Below are positions 1 through 12,200 of a stretch of DNA of 64,000 nt, piece by piece; positions within the stretch are counted from its first letter, which is position 1; each line of letters begins with the position of its first letter. Below the pieces are notes generated by a model, which was given only the letters and a program-made list of their open reading frames with translations, made no database searches and had not been told where the DNA came from. Source of the stretch: Ostrinia nubilalis (lineage: Eukaryota; Arthropoda; Insecta; Lepidoptera; Crambidae); NCBI RefSeq assembly GCF_963855985.1, contig NC_087095.1:3482001-3546000 (forward strand), in the 5' to 3' direction. Position numbers and translations under genes: made by a program.

Positions 1-832
1 TTTTACATTGTTGTGATACTACTTTTTAAATCATTTTTTTACAAAATGTCTTATACTCTACTAAAAGTTTTACACGAGCCAAAGAAGTGTATTAAATTGT
101 CTTTAATTTGATATATAACATGTATGCGTTTCATAACTAAAAATATTTTTTTACTTCCGTTGAAGTTCACCATTGATAAAAAACTGCGTACAGAACAAAA
201 AATTCAGCTAGAAAGTTTATGTAACGTACATAAATGTTATTTATATTTAATAGTATGCTAAAACTATTTAACATGTCAATTAGTATTCTGTTTAAATATA
301 ATATTTTAAAGATTTTTGCCAAGGTAGTTTTTACCTGAAAAAAATCAAAAAGTATATTACTACCATATGTTTGGTAAATTTTTGTTAAATTTATGCTAAA
401 AGTATGTAATATTATAACAAAAAAGTGCGGTGCGATACCTTACAGCAATAAAACCTCAACAGAAATAATACCAACAGCCTCGCCGAAGAAGTAGATAATT
501 TAAGAAAAACAAGTCAAAATATGAATTCTGCTAGTTCGAAACAAACCTATTCCTCACTGGAAACAGTCTGTCATTGCCTGCAAATCATATCTTTGGGTTC
601 CACTGCCACTGTTATTATAAAATAAAATGATATACAAAGTAAAAAAATTTATAATAGATGACAAACAGTGAAGGGCTGATTAAGTGATTTTTTGACACAT
701 AAAAATGCCGGTAGAGCCCTTGAGACATTATATTATATTTTTTTAATTATTTTTACGGTAATCTACATCTTATGACGCAACTTTTGAGGGGTCTTGTGTA
801 GCGAAAATATAAAAAAAGATATTTCGGGACAC
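1..832. other. AT-rich non-coding flank
   Basis: No supported gene. A short open stretch near 450-620 (plus strand) reads as a possible exon tail but lacks a start and a convincing partner exon. No repeat that I recognise. Confidence 0.4.
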
Positions 833-1185
833 CCTAATGGAGAGGGCTATGCTTGGTGTTTCGTTGCGAGATCGAATCAGAAACGAGGAGATCCGTAAAC
901 GAACCAAAGTCGCTGACATAGCCCGACGGATTAGCAAGCTGAAGTGGCAATGGGCAGGGCACATAGTACGCAGAACTGACGGCCGATGGGGCAGAAAGGT
1001 TCTGGAATGGAGGCCGCGTACCGGAAAACGCAGCGTGGGACGTCCACCTACAAGGTGGACCGACGACATCGTAAAGGTAGCAGGGAAGCGCTGGACGCAG
1101 GCCGCTACCAATCGATCAACATGGAAAGCATTGGGGGAGGCCTATGTTCAGCAGTGGACGTCCTGTGGCTGAAATGATGATGATG
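833..1185 (+). mobile_element. 3' end of a non-LTR retrotransposon (GATGAT-tailed type)
   Basis: The reading frame 837-1172 encodes the C-terminal tail of an endonuclease/reverse-transcriptase LINE. The segment holds KWQWAGHIVRR, then VGRPPTRWTDDIVKVAG, then EAYVQQWTSCG, which is the usual end of this family after the RT domain. It is cut off at the 5' side, lacks the RT and endonuclease domains, and ends in a short GATGATG-type tail. This is the longest coding member of the tail family seen repeatedly in the window. A 5'-truncated insertion is expected for target-primed reverse transcription. Not a functional gene. Confidence 0.85.
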
Positions 1186-2600
1186 GACGATTGCCGTTGG
1201 AAACAACACGTGTGGAGCTGACCTAAGACAGTGGCGCCAACTGGTAAGCTCAATAAGGATAACCTTTATTAAACGAACTGTTAAGCCACTTACTATTACG
1301 TTTGTTACAGTTACAAATTATTTACTTTATTGCTTATGTGCAGAATACAAAAGGAACATAATACCATATGGCATTCTCTTCCAGTCAATTCATGGCAGAT
1401 GATTAGGCCCAGAAGATCTATGAATCTCTGGAGCCTGTCTGGTGCCAGTAAATGTTTTTTATTTAAATATTGAGGCAGGTAATAAAATTCTATGAAATGA
1501 CATTAATTGTATGAAAATTTTATATTAACATTTATCAATCCACTATACATCCAGTAAGGAAATAGTATTTATGTTTCCTATTAGATAGTAAGTCAGTGAC
1601 GCACTGATTGATGACCACAAGTGCAACGGAGTAAGCAACAAAGCTAATCGACTTGGCATTGAGGTGCAGTTAGACCATTTTACGATACAATAGTTCATAT
1701 TTGCATTTTGCTATTGATTTTTGTGATAAAGGAAAAATAAATAGGCGTTGTACTTTCTAAAACCTACAATATCTATTACATAGGTATTTTAAACATAATG
1801 TCAGTGTAATTATCTCAGTAGCTGAGGATTTGTCAAAATAAAATTTAAAAAACTTATTTGGTGGTTGTAAATATAAAATTATGTAGCAGATGTCTTATTA
1901 ACAAATCTATAGGTAAAGACTAATACATATAAAACTTTAAAACACAGAATGAGCTCTAAAAACAAATCATAGTTATACACAGCTCTACAACCGTGACGAT
2001 GACCATTTAGAAACGAATAAATAAATTCAATGTGTTTCCATTTGAACGCATCTGCATACATCAGTTTCTATTTACAAGAATTATAGGTATCGTCAAATGA
2101 GCATACTGAAGCATTATTTTATCATGTGACTGAACGTAAGGTTTTACATTTCAGAAGGTAGGTACATTTAGAACTTTAGTATTTGCATGGTGTACAGATT
2201 ATGTAGTAATAAGCAAAATTAAAAAATAGTTATGCATAAAAATCAAAAAAATATAAGCAAAATATAAATAATTAATTATTCTATGTTTTAGTGAAATAGA
2301 TAATCTACATAGCATTAGAAAGACGAGGTAAGTTTATGCAAATAACAGTACTTTAATCATTACCTACAGTGCATTACTTCTGTATTGAATACATTTTGTT
2401 CTGATAAGATAGTAGGAAAGTGCCTATCACAGCTGTTATGTTCCTAGCTACCTTATAAAAACATTGAAGTAACTAACAAATCAATAGACCGAAAATTTGG
2501 AGAACTTATCATCAAATGTTACGTCGCAATCGTTAAGCCTACGACAAAAACCGGCGTAAAGTTTTCAAGGCGTCGCACCAACAAAATACCTAGTTCACGT
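1186..2600. other. Non-coding, nothing recognised
   Basis: AT-rich sequence without a supported gene, RNA or clear repeat. Short reading frames here have no family features. Confidence 0.4.
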
Positions 2601-2611
2601 AAGATCTAATT

Positions 2612-2872
2612 TCAGACAGCTAAATTATTTACCTCGGTCTTCCCATCGTAAACTGTTGACCAAACCATGTTCGCTGCGATATGGTGTAACAATCTTTTAT
2701 GGAACTCCGCGGTAGGTAAAACAGGCGGCGATTGTGATCTTGAACTGCCCTTTAGCCGTGGAAAACTGTACCCCACAGCGTCGGCACTTGCGTAGTGGAC
2801 GGGGAGTAGCGAGCGGCGCGCGCAGCGCAGCGTTGCGACGGGGTAAGTGTCTCCACAGAAACCAAATTCCAC
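2612..2872 (-). CDS. Candidate 5' exon of an unidentified minus-strand gene
   Basis: A GC- and CpG-rich patch (about 2740-2860) stands out from the AT-rich surroundings like an insect promoter or first exon. On the minus strand an open frame runs through it and ends KTE directly before a good splice donor (GAG then GTAAAT at about 2632). The start could be the first Met of the frame or a Met about 12 residues before the donor. On the plus strand the same patch contains another donor-like GGG-GTAAGT near 2840, so divergent transcription is also possible. I do not recognise the product, and following exons on the minus strand would lie below 2600 or outside the window. Confidence 0.3.
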   Translation of the reverse strand: MEFGFCGDTYPVATLRCARRSLLPVHYASADAVGYSFPRLKGSSRSQSPPVLPTAEFHKRLLHHIAANMVWSTVYDGKTEVNNLAV

Positions 2873-3049
2873 GCGGATTTAACCACCGATATCAATTTCC
2901 CCAAACCACAAAAACTCGATATGTGCAGTTACACATGCATAAATTGCAACCCGTATGCCCATTTCATAGGAACACTGCTAGTTCGATGGCTTCTAAATTT
3001 AAACTTTTGAAAACTTGCCAATAGGTCTGAATGGCATTAGTTTTAGCAG

Positions 3050-6000
3050 TAAGCGGTGCACTACTATCTAGTAAAAATTAAAATAAACCACAATTGATTC
3101 TGTATTGATTAGAATTGTTTTGATTGATGATAACGGTCATTGATCCCACTTTCGCGGATTTTTTGACAGTTCCTAAGGTGCTAAGGTCATCGTTCACCGG
3201 ACGTTAAAAGAAAGTCAACTGAATGAAGTAATGAACTATAATTGCACTTCCTTCCGGAATTTCAATATCCGGAAAAAATGTGCAGTAGTTCGGCAGGGGT
3301 AAGAAACATTTTGTCATAAATTACCTAGTAAAAGTAAAAATTATTTATTTGCCAACAAAGGGCTGTTTGCAAACAGCTGTTCTTCTAGCGGCTGCTGCAC
3401 TAAGCATTAATTTTTATTTTTTCTGTAAGTAGGATTTTAAAGAGCTCTTCTGCTATTAAATTGGGAATCTGTTAAGTTAGTCGGACTTTATTAATTTGTG
3501 CAAAACAAATGAATAATATTATTTTAAAAAAATATTGAAAAGCTATAGATATTTTTAATTCCATCTTGTCTTTTACAACTTCATAAGTTTTGTTAAAATT
3601 ATGCCTAAGTACCTACTAAGAAAAACAACACCAATGTGACAATTAAACAGAGTGAAACATAGTTTACTACAGAGCTAGTTACGCGCTGGTTCCGTACAAT
3701 GCAATAAGTGCGCATTGAATTTTTTTACAAATACTTTGGGCTTTTTTGCAAGGTTTCTTTCTCCCAGGATAAATTAATCGAAAATACCGGCCATGCAGGT
3801 AAAGCTATATGAAATATTTATTTATTTATTTGCATTAACATATATTATAATATAGAAGGTATTGTAATATGACCTATATTTATCAGTTGTCATAACATTA
3901 TAAAAAGAAAATCAAAGCAGAATTTGTTTGATTACTCAGAATTTGAACATTTCACACATTTTATAGTAGGTAATTTATCACACCTATTACAGCTACAGCT
4001 GCTTATAGTGGCAGTTATTGTACTTTAATTCCTCACCTATTTATTCTTTTTCCACTTTTTTCTACTCATAGCTTTAAACCATGCAGCTTTATTATTTTAA
4101 AAAATGAGAAAGTAATCAAAAAATCATAAAAAAATGTCTCTTTAAAAGTAATTTTACTTGTGAATATTTGGCTTGAATATTTTATTTACCTATTTACTTT
4201 TATTTACATTACATTTTCCTTAATTATTTGTAGGTTAGGTTATGATATATCACAAACATTAAAATCATCATTCATATACGAACAAGTCAAAGCCAATACT
4301 CTAAATCATAGATTTAAATAACATGTATTTTGTAAAAATAACTTTTCATAATGATAAAACAATCAACAAGTTGCTGCTATACTTTACAACCGGCCTTAAC
4401 ATTACCTAGTGTCTTTAATAGAACAATAGAAGTCAGAATAAGAAAGCACAATGACCAATAATTCGTGTGTGTCAAGTGTTAATTGTAATGCAATTGTGGT
4501 CATCGTTCATTTCAATTTAGCAGTTTGACGTCAGTCTAAAAGCCTAATCTAGTTTTTAAAACATTGTTTTGTCAAATTACGTTAATTTGCCAAATTATTA
4601 TTTAAAAGCATTTAAACCAATTTAAATGAAATAATGTATACTCACACCAGACATTTTAGTTCAAATATAACTTAATTTAAAAGTTAAATAATAGTTCACA
4701 AGCACGGCAGTAGCGATAGGTGTGTAGAATGACAGCAATTCGCACTAAAGACTTTAGAGGTCAACGCAATGTCATGGACAGGTAGGTGGCCATTTTTATA
4801 TGTAGCCAGTTTTCAGAAAAAGATCCTACCATTTTTTATAAAATTGTATAATAATAATTGGAAAACCACTTTATTTGTGGGCAGTCAATGTCATTGTAGT
4901 AAAATAAAATATGAAAATGTTTGTGACTTCTTTCTAAATGGCTATTTTTTAGTCAAAACAGCAACTATTTCATTGTATGCAATCATATTATATCATTGAT
5001 TGTATGAATGAAAGATTCACAACTTATTAATCATAAATTATCACAAATTAATCTCCCTGTTTATGTCATCTGAAAGTAGGTCATAAATAAATAAAACTTA
5101 GATCCTAAAGTAAGAGGTACTATTTAGTTAAGTGTACTTACAAAATGTCTATTCCTTGTTTCTACAGCTTTCATTGTTCTGTTCAATTAATAAATTAAAT
5201 ATAAAAAATTACACACTACACACACGACCCTACCGCGTTAAAGTTAAGACGAGACTTGTGCCCGGTCATCGATTTTATCTCTTGATGTTAAACCCAGCTT
5301 ACCCCCTTATCACTATTATCGGTCGACCACATGAACACGCCAGACCAGGCAGGCTAGGTCGCGAGTTTTCTTCCACTATGTCGCGATAGAGAAACACGTT
5401 TTGCATTTTAAATTGACTATATTATTGGCCTCTCAAGGTCCCCCGAGGTTCGTTGTGCGTATGATTGATGAATTGAGCAAATTGTTTGACTTGTGTGTTG
5501 CTGGCGTGGGTAACTTCTGTAGTTTTACTTATACCCAATAGGTAATTATTTTCTAAAATTAAACAGAACCTGCAAGCAATTTCATAATTTTATTCTAAAT
5601 AACTAATTCCATTTATTTCTGTTACAAATTCGCGTAGTATCTTCTACCATACGGATCAGTTTCTTAGAGTTCATCATACGAGATCATACGCCTGTAATAA
5701 CGCGAAATAAAACAAGTACATATTGAACTTACTTTTATTATCCAAATCCAATTTACAATGAAAATGAATGATAATAACATTTTGTCCGATAAAACTAAAC
5801 ATAAAACTCATATAACTACTGACAAGAATTGTACCTTTTTCAAAGGTTTTTGGAATGGCATCTGCAATAAAATTTACAGCAGTTTACACAGTATCGCCGC
5901 GTTTTACTCATAAGGAAATTTATATCGTGCACATTCGATCTCCTCGGTGGCTACTGCCAATAACTACATGTATAATTCATACTAGAACACTTCTTTATAT

Positions 6001-6070
6001 CTATGAAAAATCAACTACAATATGACGGATTTCAAGCCACAAGTTGAACCTATATTTATGGGGCTAAATT
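3050..6070. other. Non-coding, nothing firm
   Basis: No supported gene. A short plus-strand frame at 4729-4780 begins ATG and ends at a donor-like GACAG-GTAGGT, but there is nothing to join it to. The rest is AT-rich with short frames that look like chance. Confidence 0.35.
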
Positions 6071-6205
6071 GTAACCCCCTTACTAATAAAGTTACACAGT
6101 TGTCGATCACTGTTTTAAAATGACATTTCCATACTAAACGTCACTTTAAAACACTGATCACCGAGCGTGTAAGCGTGGTGTAAGTTTTAATATAAAGGGG
6201 GTAAG
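6071..6205. mobile_element. Short inverted-repeat element (MITE-like)
   Basis: The ends are imperfect inverted repeats: GTAACCCCCTTACTAATAAA on the left and a matching AATATAAAGGGGGTAAG on the right. About 135 bp, no coding capacity. A weaker relative may lie near 37960-38080. Confidence 0.5.
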
Positions 6206-7337
6206 TATTTAGAACTAGTGTCATTTAGTATCAAATATCAATACATAGTTCCTCTGAAAAGAACACTGAAAATATTCAAATTCATGCAATCATTAATTTT
6301 GTATATTATTTTTGTTGGTGTTTTTTTTTAATAGTTATCACAATACAAAATGAAAGTTAACATCTTTGTACTTCAAAACCACTGGTCATTTTAATATTAC
6401 CGAATGTGCACGATTTGTGTGTATGCTACACCTAGATGCACCTAAAATAAAAAATTACAATTTTAACTTTTTAATTTATTAACCCTCTATTAGCGATAGA
6501 GTTTAGATTTCAGCAGGCAATATTGAGAGTTGATTTGAAGACACGCATAGAAAAGTTAGTATTTTATAAATACAATTTGAGATGATTGGTTATTTACAAT
6601 TTTATAAAATAGTTGCACATTTTTTGTTATTGCCTGCGAAAATCAGGGGCTATTGTATAAAATTAAAAAAAAAGTATCAATAAATAATTTACACAGTAAT
6701 TTAGCTGCCATGTACAAAAATAGTATTGAGGTTGTTTGGAACAAAAGTTTTCATAGATGCACAGTAATAATAAATTCTTATTCGCAGAGTATTAAAATTT
6801 TTAAAGAAAGCAGTCGTATCTCGTAGCAAGCACTGTATCGTTGTAGTCTCATTGAATTCAAAACTAAGTAAAGTAACTACATGTGCGTTTTGTCACATAA
6901 AGGTCGAACATTAACATATCGCAAAAAAGGGTTAACATTTAAATAAATTACTGGTAATAAAATTCGATAGTGTTATCTAACGTTGAGGAAAAATATTGTT
7001 TTCTATATTCATTGGTCGATAACATCGTATTTAGATTGGAACTATGCGACAAACAGACAACGGGCTCGATCCTAAGATTTTATATCTAAAACTATAATAC
7101 CTCTTTGTACCTCTTTAGAATCTTAGCCAATATAGGGGTAAATTATCCAACTTATCTTAATGATTTGTCATTCGAGTGTAAATTCTTTCTAAAATTATCT
7201 ATAATTAGACTGAAATATATTCACAATTATATTGCACAAATAACACATAAAACTGTAAAAAATAGTTGGAAGCTTTGTTTTACAGTCATCTTGTATATTT
7301 TGTGTACTAAGACTAAAAAGAGAAATACTTATATTTA
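6206..7337. other. Non-coding, nothing recognised
   Basis: AT-rich spacer. Short frames, such as one at 7105-7338, have biased composition and no family features. Confidence 0.35.
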
Positions 7338-7556
7338 GTTATAGTCTGGTCTGCGAGCACGTAGAATTTTGTCCAATGACCCCAAGCTACCCATCCTTAT
7401 TGTTCGCGCGTAATTATGTTGCTGTTGCGCTTGCACACTCACTGCGGGCGCCCGTCGCACAGTCGCGACAGCAATATTATTACGCGCGAGCGATAAGGAT
7501 GGGTAGCTTGGGGTCATTGGATAAAAATTCTACGTGCTCACAGACCGGGCTTTAGT
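7338..7556. mobile_element. Palindromic foldback element, complete copy
   Basis: The two halves are reverse complements: GAGCACGTAGAATTTTGTCC, then CCCAAGCTACCCATCCTTAT on the left, mirrored on the right up to the CAGACCGGGCTTTAG end. The central part is GC-rich (CGCGCG, GTCGCGACAG). Seven members of this family occur in the window, six of them inside USP1 introns. Non-coding; can fold into a long hairpin. Confidence 0.85.
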
Positions 7557-7914
7557 AATAGATAATTGAAATCTCAGAATCGAGCCATATAGTTTAGGCC
7601 AGAATATAATATTTTATGCTTCACGCCGCAATATACATCTCATATAATATTTCACGCAGTAACAGGCTAAACGTCAAATATACAATCAGTATACATCAGA
7701 AGATATATCCAAACTATTTAAGAGTCCATATTGTCAGATCGTAACGAGTGAAAATATCTCGAACGCATGTTATACTTTACAATATATTTGATCGATATCT
7801 AAATACTATTTTTCATATACATATAATATACTTTAGCTACGTTCATAATATCACGTCAGGCTGACACACATTATTAGTTTGTGCCTACATCTAGGTTTGT
7901 CTTTTAAGCGTCTA

Positions 7915-8037
7915 AGGGCTGATTTTTCAATAGTCAGATATCTTTTAACTGAAAAATAAATTTCCCATACTGAAACTGTCAATGTGCCAAACTTATTCTT
8001 CAGTTAAAAGTTATCCGACGATTGAAAAATCGGTCCT
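7915..8037. mobile_element. MITE, AGGGCTGATTTTTCAAT family, copy 1
   Basis: Terminal inverted repeats of about 35 bp start AGGGCTGATTTTTCAATAGT and return as CGATTGAAAAATCGGTCCT. A second copy is at 53483-53622. Non-coding. Confidence 0.75.
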
Positions 8038-9056
8038 AAATGAAAGAACGAAAGAGCTAAGTTACAATCTAATAGATTAGACGGTGTGAAATAATACTCC
8101 ATGTTCACTGGGAACCGCCTTAGAACATTCTAGGAACAATTTTGACATTTTAAAGGTGTTAGAAGAAACCAAGAAGCTACTGAAGACATGTTAGTTGATT
8201 TTATAATGCGAGCAGTTTCATAATTGCAGATTATTGAGATATTGGTGCAGAAGTGTAACAGTGAGTCTAATGAATGACCAATGGAAATCGTCACAACGAA
8301 ATTTCAGCCAATAATGAGATATCCCTAGTGGGTCGTATTTTCGTGTTTATTAAGTGAGAGTACTGCAATGATCTGCGATTCTGATCAACTCGAATTATAA
8401 ATATCTAGATTAGAATCGATGTTGAATCGAATGTATTTAAGTAACGTTGACGTACTACAAAGTGACCGTATAGCTTCAATATCGAGCACCTTAATCGTAC
8501 GACGTATAACGATCTTTGTCATAAGACCTGTATGGTTTGAACAACACTGGTAGATATTCACTTGGACCTGCTAGCCGTTCTGTTTATACAAGGCAATACG
8601 GACGTTAAACCGTAGTTTAGTTACTACAGTAATTTTATTTTACACAGCAATACAATCGTTTGTTCACGTGATACCAAACGCGCAATACCCGCTGCCAATG
8701 TAATATCACTTATGCCAGCGAGTCGATTTTTGAATTTAATATAATTACACTAAACATGAAAACTTGTGACCAATAGACAATGATAAATCAATTGTCAATT
8801 ACATACACCACAGACTAAAATCATTACACATTTTGTTAGCGATCTTTTAAAAATATATTTCAATCATTTTGTACGTATTTCCAAAACCAAAAACAGGCAA
8901 ATGTTTTACCATGAAATACAAAATCCAAGTCACTGGTGACATCAAAAATCGACTTCGCTACACCAATCAATAGTCAAATGAATACATGAAGACGCCGAAG
9001 TACCGTTTGCTGAATCGGTAGCGAGCGTTTCGCGGCCGCAACGCGTGCGGCGGTCA
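8038..9056. other. USP1 3' untranslated region and downstream spacer
   Basis: Sequence just downstream (minus strand) of the USP1 stop. It should contain the 3' UTR. No other gene or recognised repeat is seen. Confidence 0.4.
8636..8740 (-). terminator. Candidate poly(A) signals for USP1
   Basis: On the minus strand an ATTAAA hexamer lies at 8735-8740, about 320 bases past the stop codon, and the first canonical AATAAA at about 8636-8641. Either would give a 3' UTR of ordinary length. Based on hexamers only. Confidence 0.3.
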
Positions 9057-9285
9057 CTAGCCGACTTCGCTTTTGACGTAGAAGAGTAGGTATGGTGTCG
9101 CCGCGGACCTCATTTTGGGTTCCGCTGATAGCAGGTCCTCGAACTCCTCGTTGGAGATGGGTTTGACTAGTTCGTCGTCGCAGGCCAGCCAGCACGCTTC
9201 GCTCCGAGGTCTAGGCACGCAGCATTCTTTAGCCGCGCAACCGGCCGGCGGCGGGCGAGGCCGGTTGAACAGCGTTCGCATGAAT
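9057..9285 (-). CDS. USP1: USP1 exon 11: Asp box and C-terminus
   Basis: Acceptor TTTAAATTCCAG. Residues 546-620: a Pro/Cys-rich stretch, then ACWLACDDELVKP with the catalytic Asp, and ATPYLLFYVKSEVG before TAG at 9057-9059. The PYLLFY end is typical of C19 proteases. Confidence 0.92.
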
Positions 9286-12200
9286 CTGGAATTTAAATAG
9301 CTGAGGTTAGAGTTGAAATTTGAAAGACAGTTTGACACCATACCTCAATAATTCAAAACTACAACTTTTTTAAAAAGACCCTTCATTCTGGTCTTAAAAA
9401 CTTAATTTAATTTAAATTATCTGTAAATTACGATTTTTGTTCGCATTGTGATTGAAAAAAGTAGTTTAATTGAGTTAAAATAACTTTTTAAAAAAATAAA
9501 ACCGACTTCAAATGCGTGAACACAAAAAAAAACTAAAAATTGAAAATATTGCGTATAAAAAAGTTTATCCCCAATTTTCCACCCTTGGGGGTGAAATATT
9601 TTCTTCAAATTCGCATGAAACCACCCTTTTGATAATACCTATTCAACAAAAAAATAATCGTTCAAATTGATTTATAATCGGCGGAGATATTGCGTATAAA
9701 AAAGTTCATCCCCAATTTTCCACCCTTGGGGGTTGTTTTTTCTATTAAAAAATTTAAATGGGACCACCCTTGAGGTATTACCTATACGCAGAAAAAAGAT
9801 TTGTTCAAATCGGTTCATAATTGGCGGAGTTATCGCGTAACAAACATAGAAAAAAAAAAAAAAAAAAAACATACGGGTCGAATTGAGAACCTCCTCCTTT
9901 TTTTGAAGTCGGTTGAAAATAGTGACGTCCCTTGCTTGTAGTACCATACAAAATCTATGGGAGAGTTTCGTTTTGACAGTTTTAAAAAGTACATACGTCA
10001 ATTGATTGATGGTGTCAACATGTCTATTCATCAGCATCATTACAGCCACAGGACGTCTACTGCTGAACATTGGCCTCCCCCAATAATCTCCATATCACCC
10101 GGTTGGTAGCGGCCAGAATCCAGCTCTCTCCTCTGTTACCTTTATGAGGTCGTCGGTCCACCTTGTGGGTGGACTGTTGTAGGTCATTAATTAATGACAC
10201 ATATTAAATCTTAAATGTCAGTGTCCCTTTCACAAAGATTCAGAGTTATCCAGATCCACACAAATGAAGGTTGGCTACTGGTGATTAACTTTATCTGACG
10301 AGTTTCTAACAAATATCCATGCAACTGGATGTAACAAAAAACAGGTATTATGCTTATTGAAAATGTATATTAAGCATGGAGTGGTCTAGCACAGGCAGAC
10401 ATAATTCAAGGTTAAAATGCAACACTGCCATAAAAAATAAAAGGTTAAACAAACACGTACGATCTGATAAAAACTGCGTGATCTAGCATAGGTACCTATT
10501 ACGTATCATGTTTTGCGTCGTGATGAACGAATTTTATTAAATTTTATACTCATGATAAGATATTGTAATCGGACAAATGATTAAAAAACTGGCAAGGAAA
10601 CCAGTTCGCACCTATTTTATGGTCTGTTAAATAAATAGGAATGTTTTAGATTATTTTTATCAATGACAAGTCTATCAATCAGGATAAGACGAGACCGAGC
10701 TGTCAAAGGGTAAAAAGTACAGTCGCCAGCACATTAAACATTTTTATTGAAAAATAGCATCTATTACAACATTAGTGCACATGCTCTGTACGTGACATCT
10801 AGATACGTAAGGGACTTTGGGTTTTCTCAGTGAGTAAAATGAGACTAAAGCCTGTATTCACAAACGATGCTTGCTTAAGTGAAGCAGCATATCGAACGCA
10901 CAGCGTTGAATAGAGCTCTGTGATTAGTTCGTGTGTCACCCTGTGCGTCCACGCGCACTGTGACACCTCATAGTAATGTTTGTGAATACGGGCGTGAATG
11001 CGATTATAAGCATTGTTTTTTACTTTGACATAAGAATAGAGATGTTAGTCGGCCGTTTGGTGTAGTGGTTCGAAACGGACTACTATTCCGGAGGTAGCGG
11101 GTTCGATTCCCGCACAGCACAAACATTTGTGTGCATGAACATATTTGTTTGTATTGGACTGGGTGTTTTCTATGTATAATAAGTATGTATTTACAAAAAA
11201 AAGTATTTAAGTATGTTTATATCCGTTGTCTAGTACCCATAGTACAAGCTTTGCTTAGTTTGGGACTAGAAGCGCAGGGGTCATTCCATGACAAATGTTA
11301 CCGAGGGTGAAAAACTAAATATGTTCTTTTCGCATTAAATCTGATGAATTTTGAAAGTATACATTCCAAATTATAATGTGCAACAAAAAAAATCTGAAAG
11401 AAACAAGTAATTTTTAAGTTATTAGTCTTCAAAGTCTACACTTAAGTCAACTGTCTGAATGATCATTTTCTCTCTAATTATTAGTAATACGATTAAAAAA
11501 AAAACTATCTATCTTTGAAACGTTTTGCCACTATATGATTCGAGGGTATTTATCATAGTATTGGTAGATAGCATATAGTCCCAAAAAAATTGATAATCAT
11601 CAAGTTTTAAGTGTGTTTTCTTGTTACTTCGGCGATGTAACACCCGAAACAGAATAACAGGTATTTGTTTTATTATTGTACCTTACACACGGATTAGGGT
11701 AACAATATTTGGTAAAAGTAAGGTCATGGTAGTAATGATTTCAAATACTAGCTAATATCTGAGCATGATACTAATTTAGTATGTTTCTTTCTTGATTAAA
11801 AACTGTAACACCCGAAACGTTTCGGGTATTACATTTTTATTTATATGTCGATATTGTGTGTATATTGCTTGGAGAAGTGAAAAAGTATTACTGTGAGGGT
11901 CCTTTGACCTCCCACTAGCGCTGGCATCGGAAAAGGAGTCAGATTTCTCAATTTAAGACTTTTTTGAAATGTTGACTTAACACTAAAATTAAGGTATTGC
12001 TAAAAAGTGTCGATGTTTGACATTTCCTATAAATATCGTAATTAGAAATTAAAGTAATGCTATTTCAAGCCAAAAACAATAGAAAAAGCTAGATTCTGAG
12101 GAAAAATTTAACTTGAAAGGAGAATGCCCAAGTGACTATGGGAGTTGGTATCGCTATCAAATTCATTGTACATTAATCGAATAAAGCTTAATTTATAGTA

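Noticed and set aside
450..620. Possible plus-strand exon reading SLAEEVDNLRKTSQNM
   Set aside because: No start, weak acceptor and a second open frame overlapping; cannot be distinguished from chance.
11049..11125. tRNA gene
   Set aside because: A and B boxes are present but the arms do not pair as a tRNA, and the same head recurs with a SINE body at 26611.
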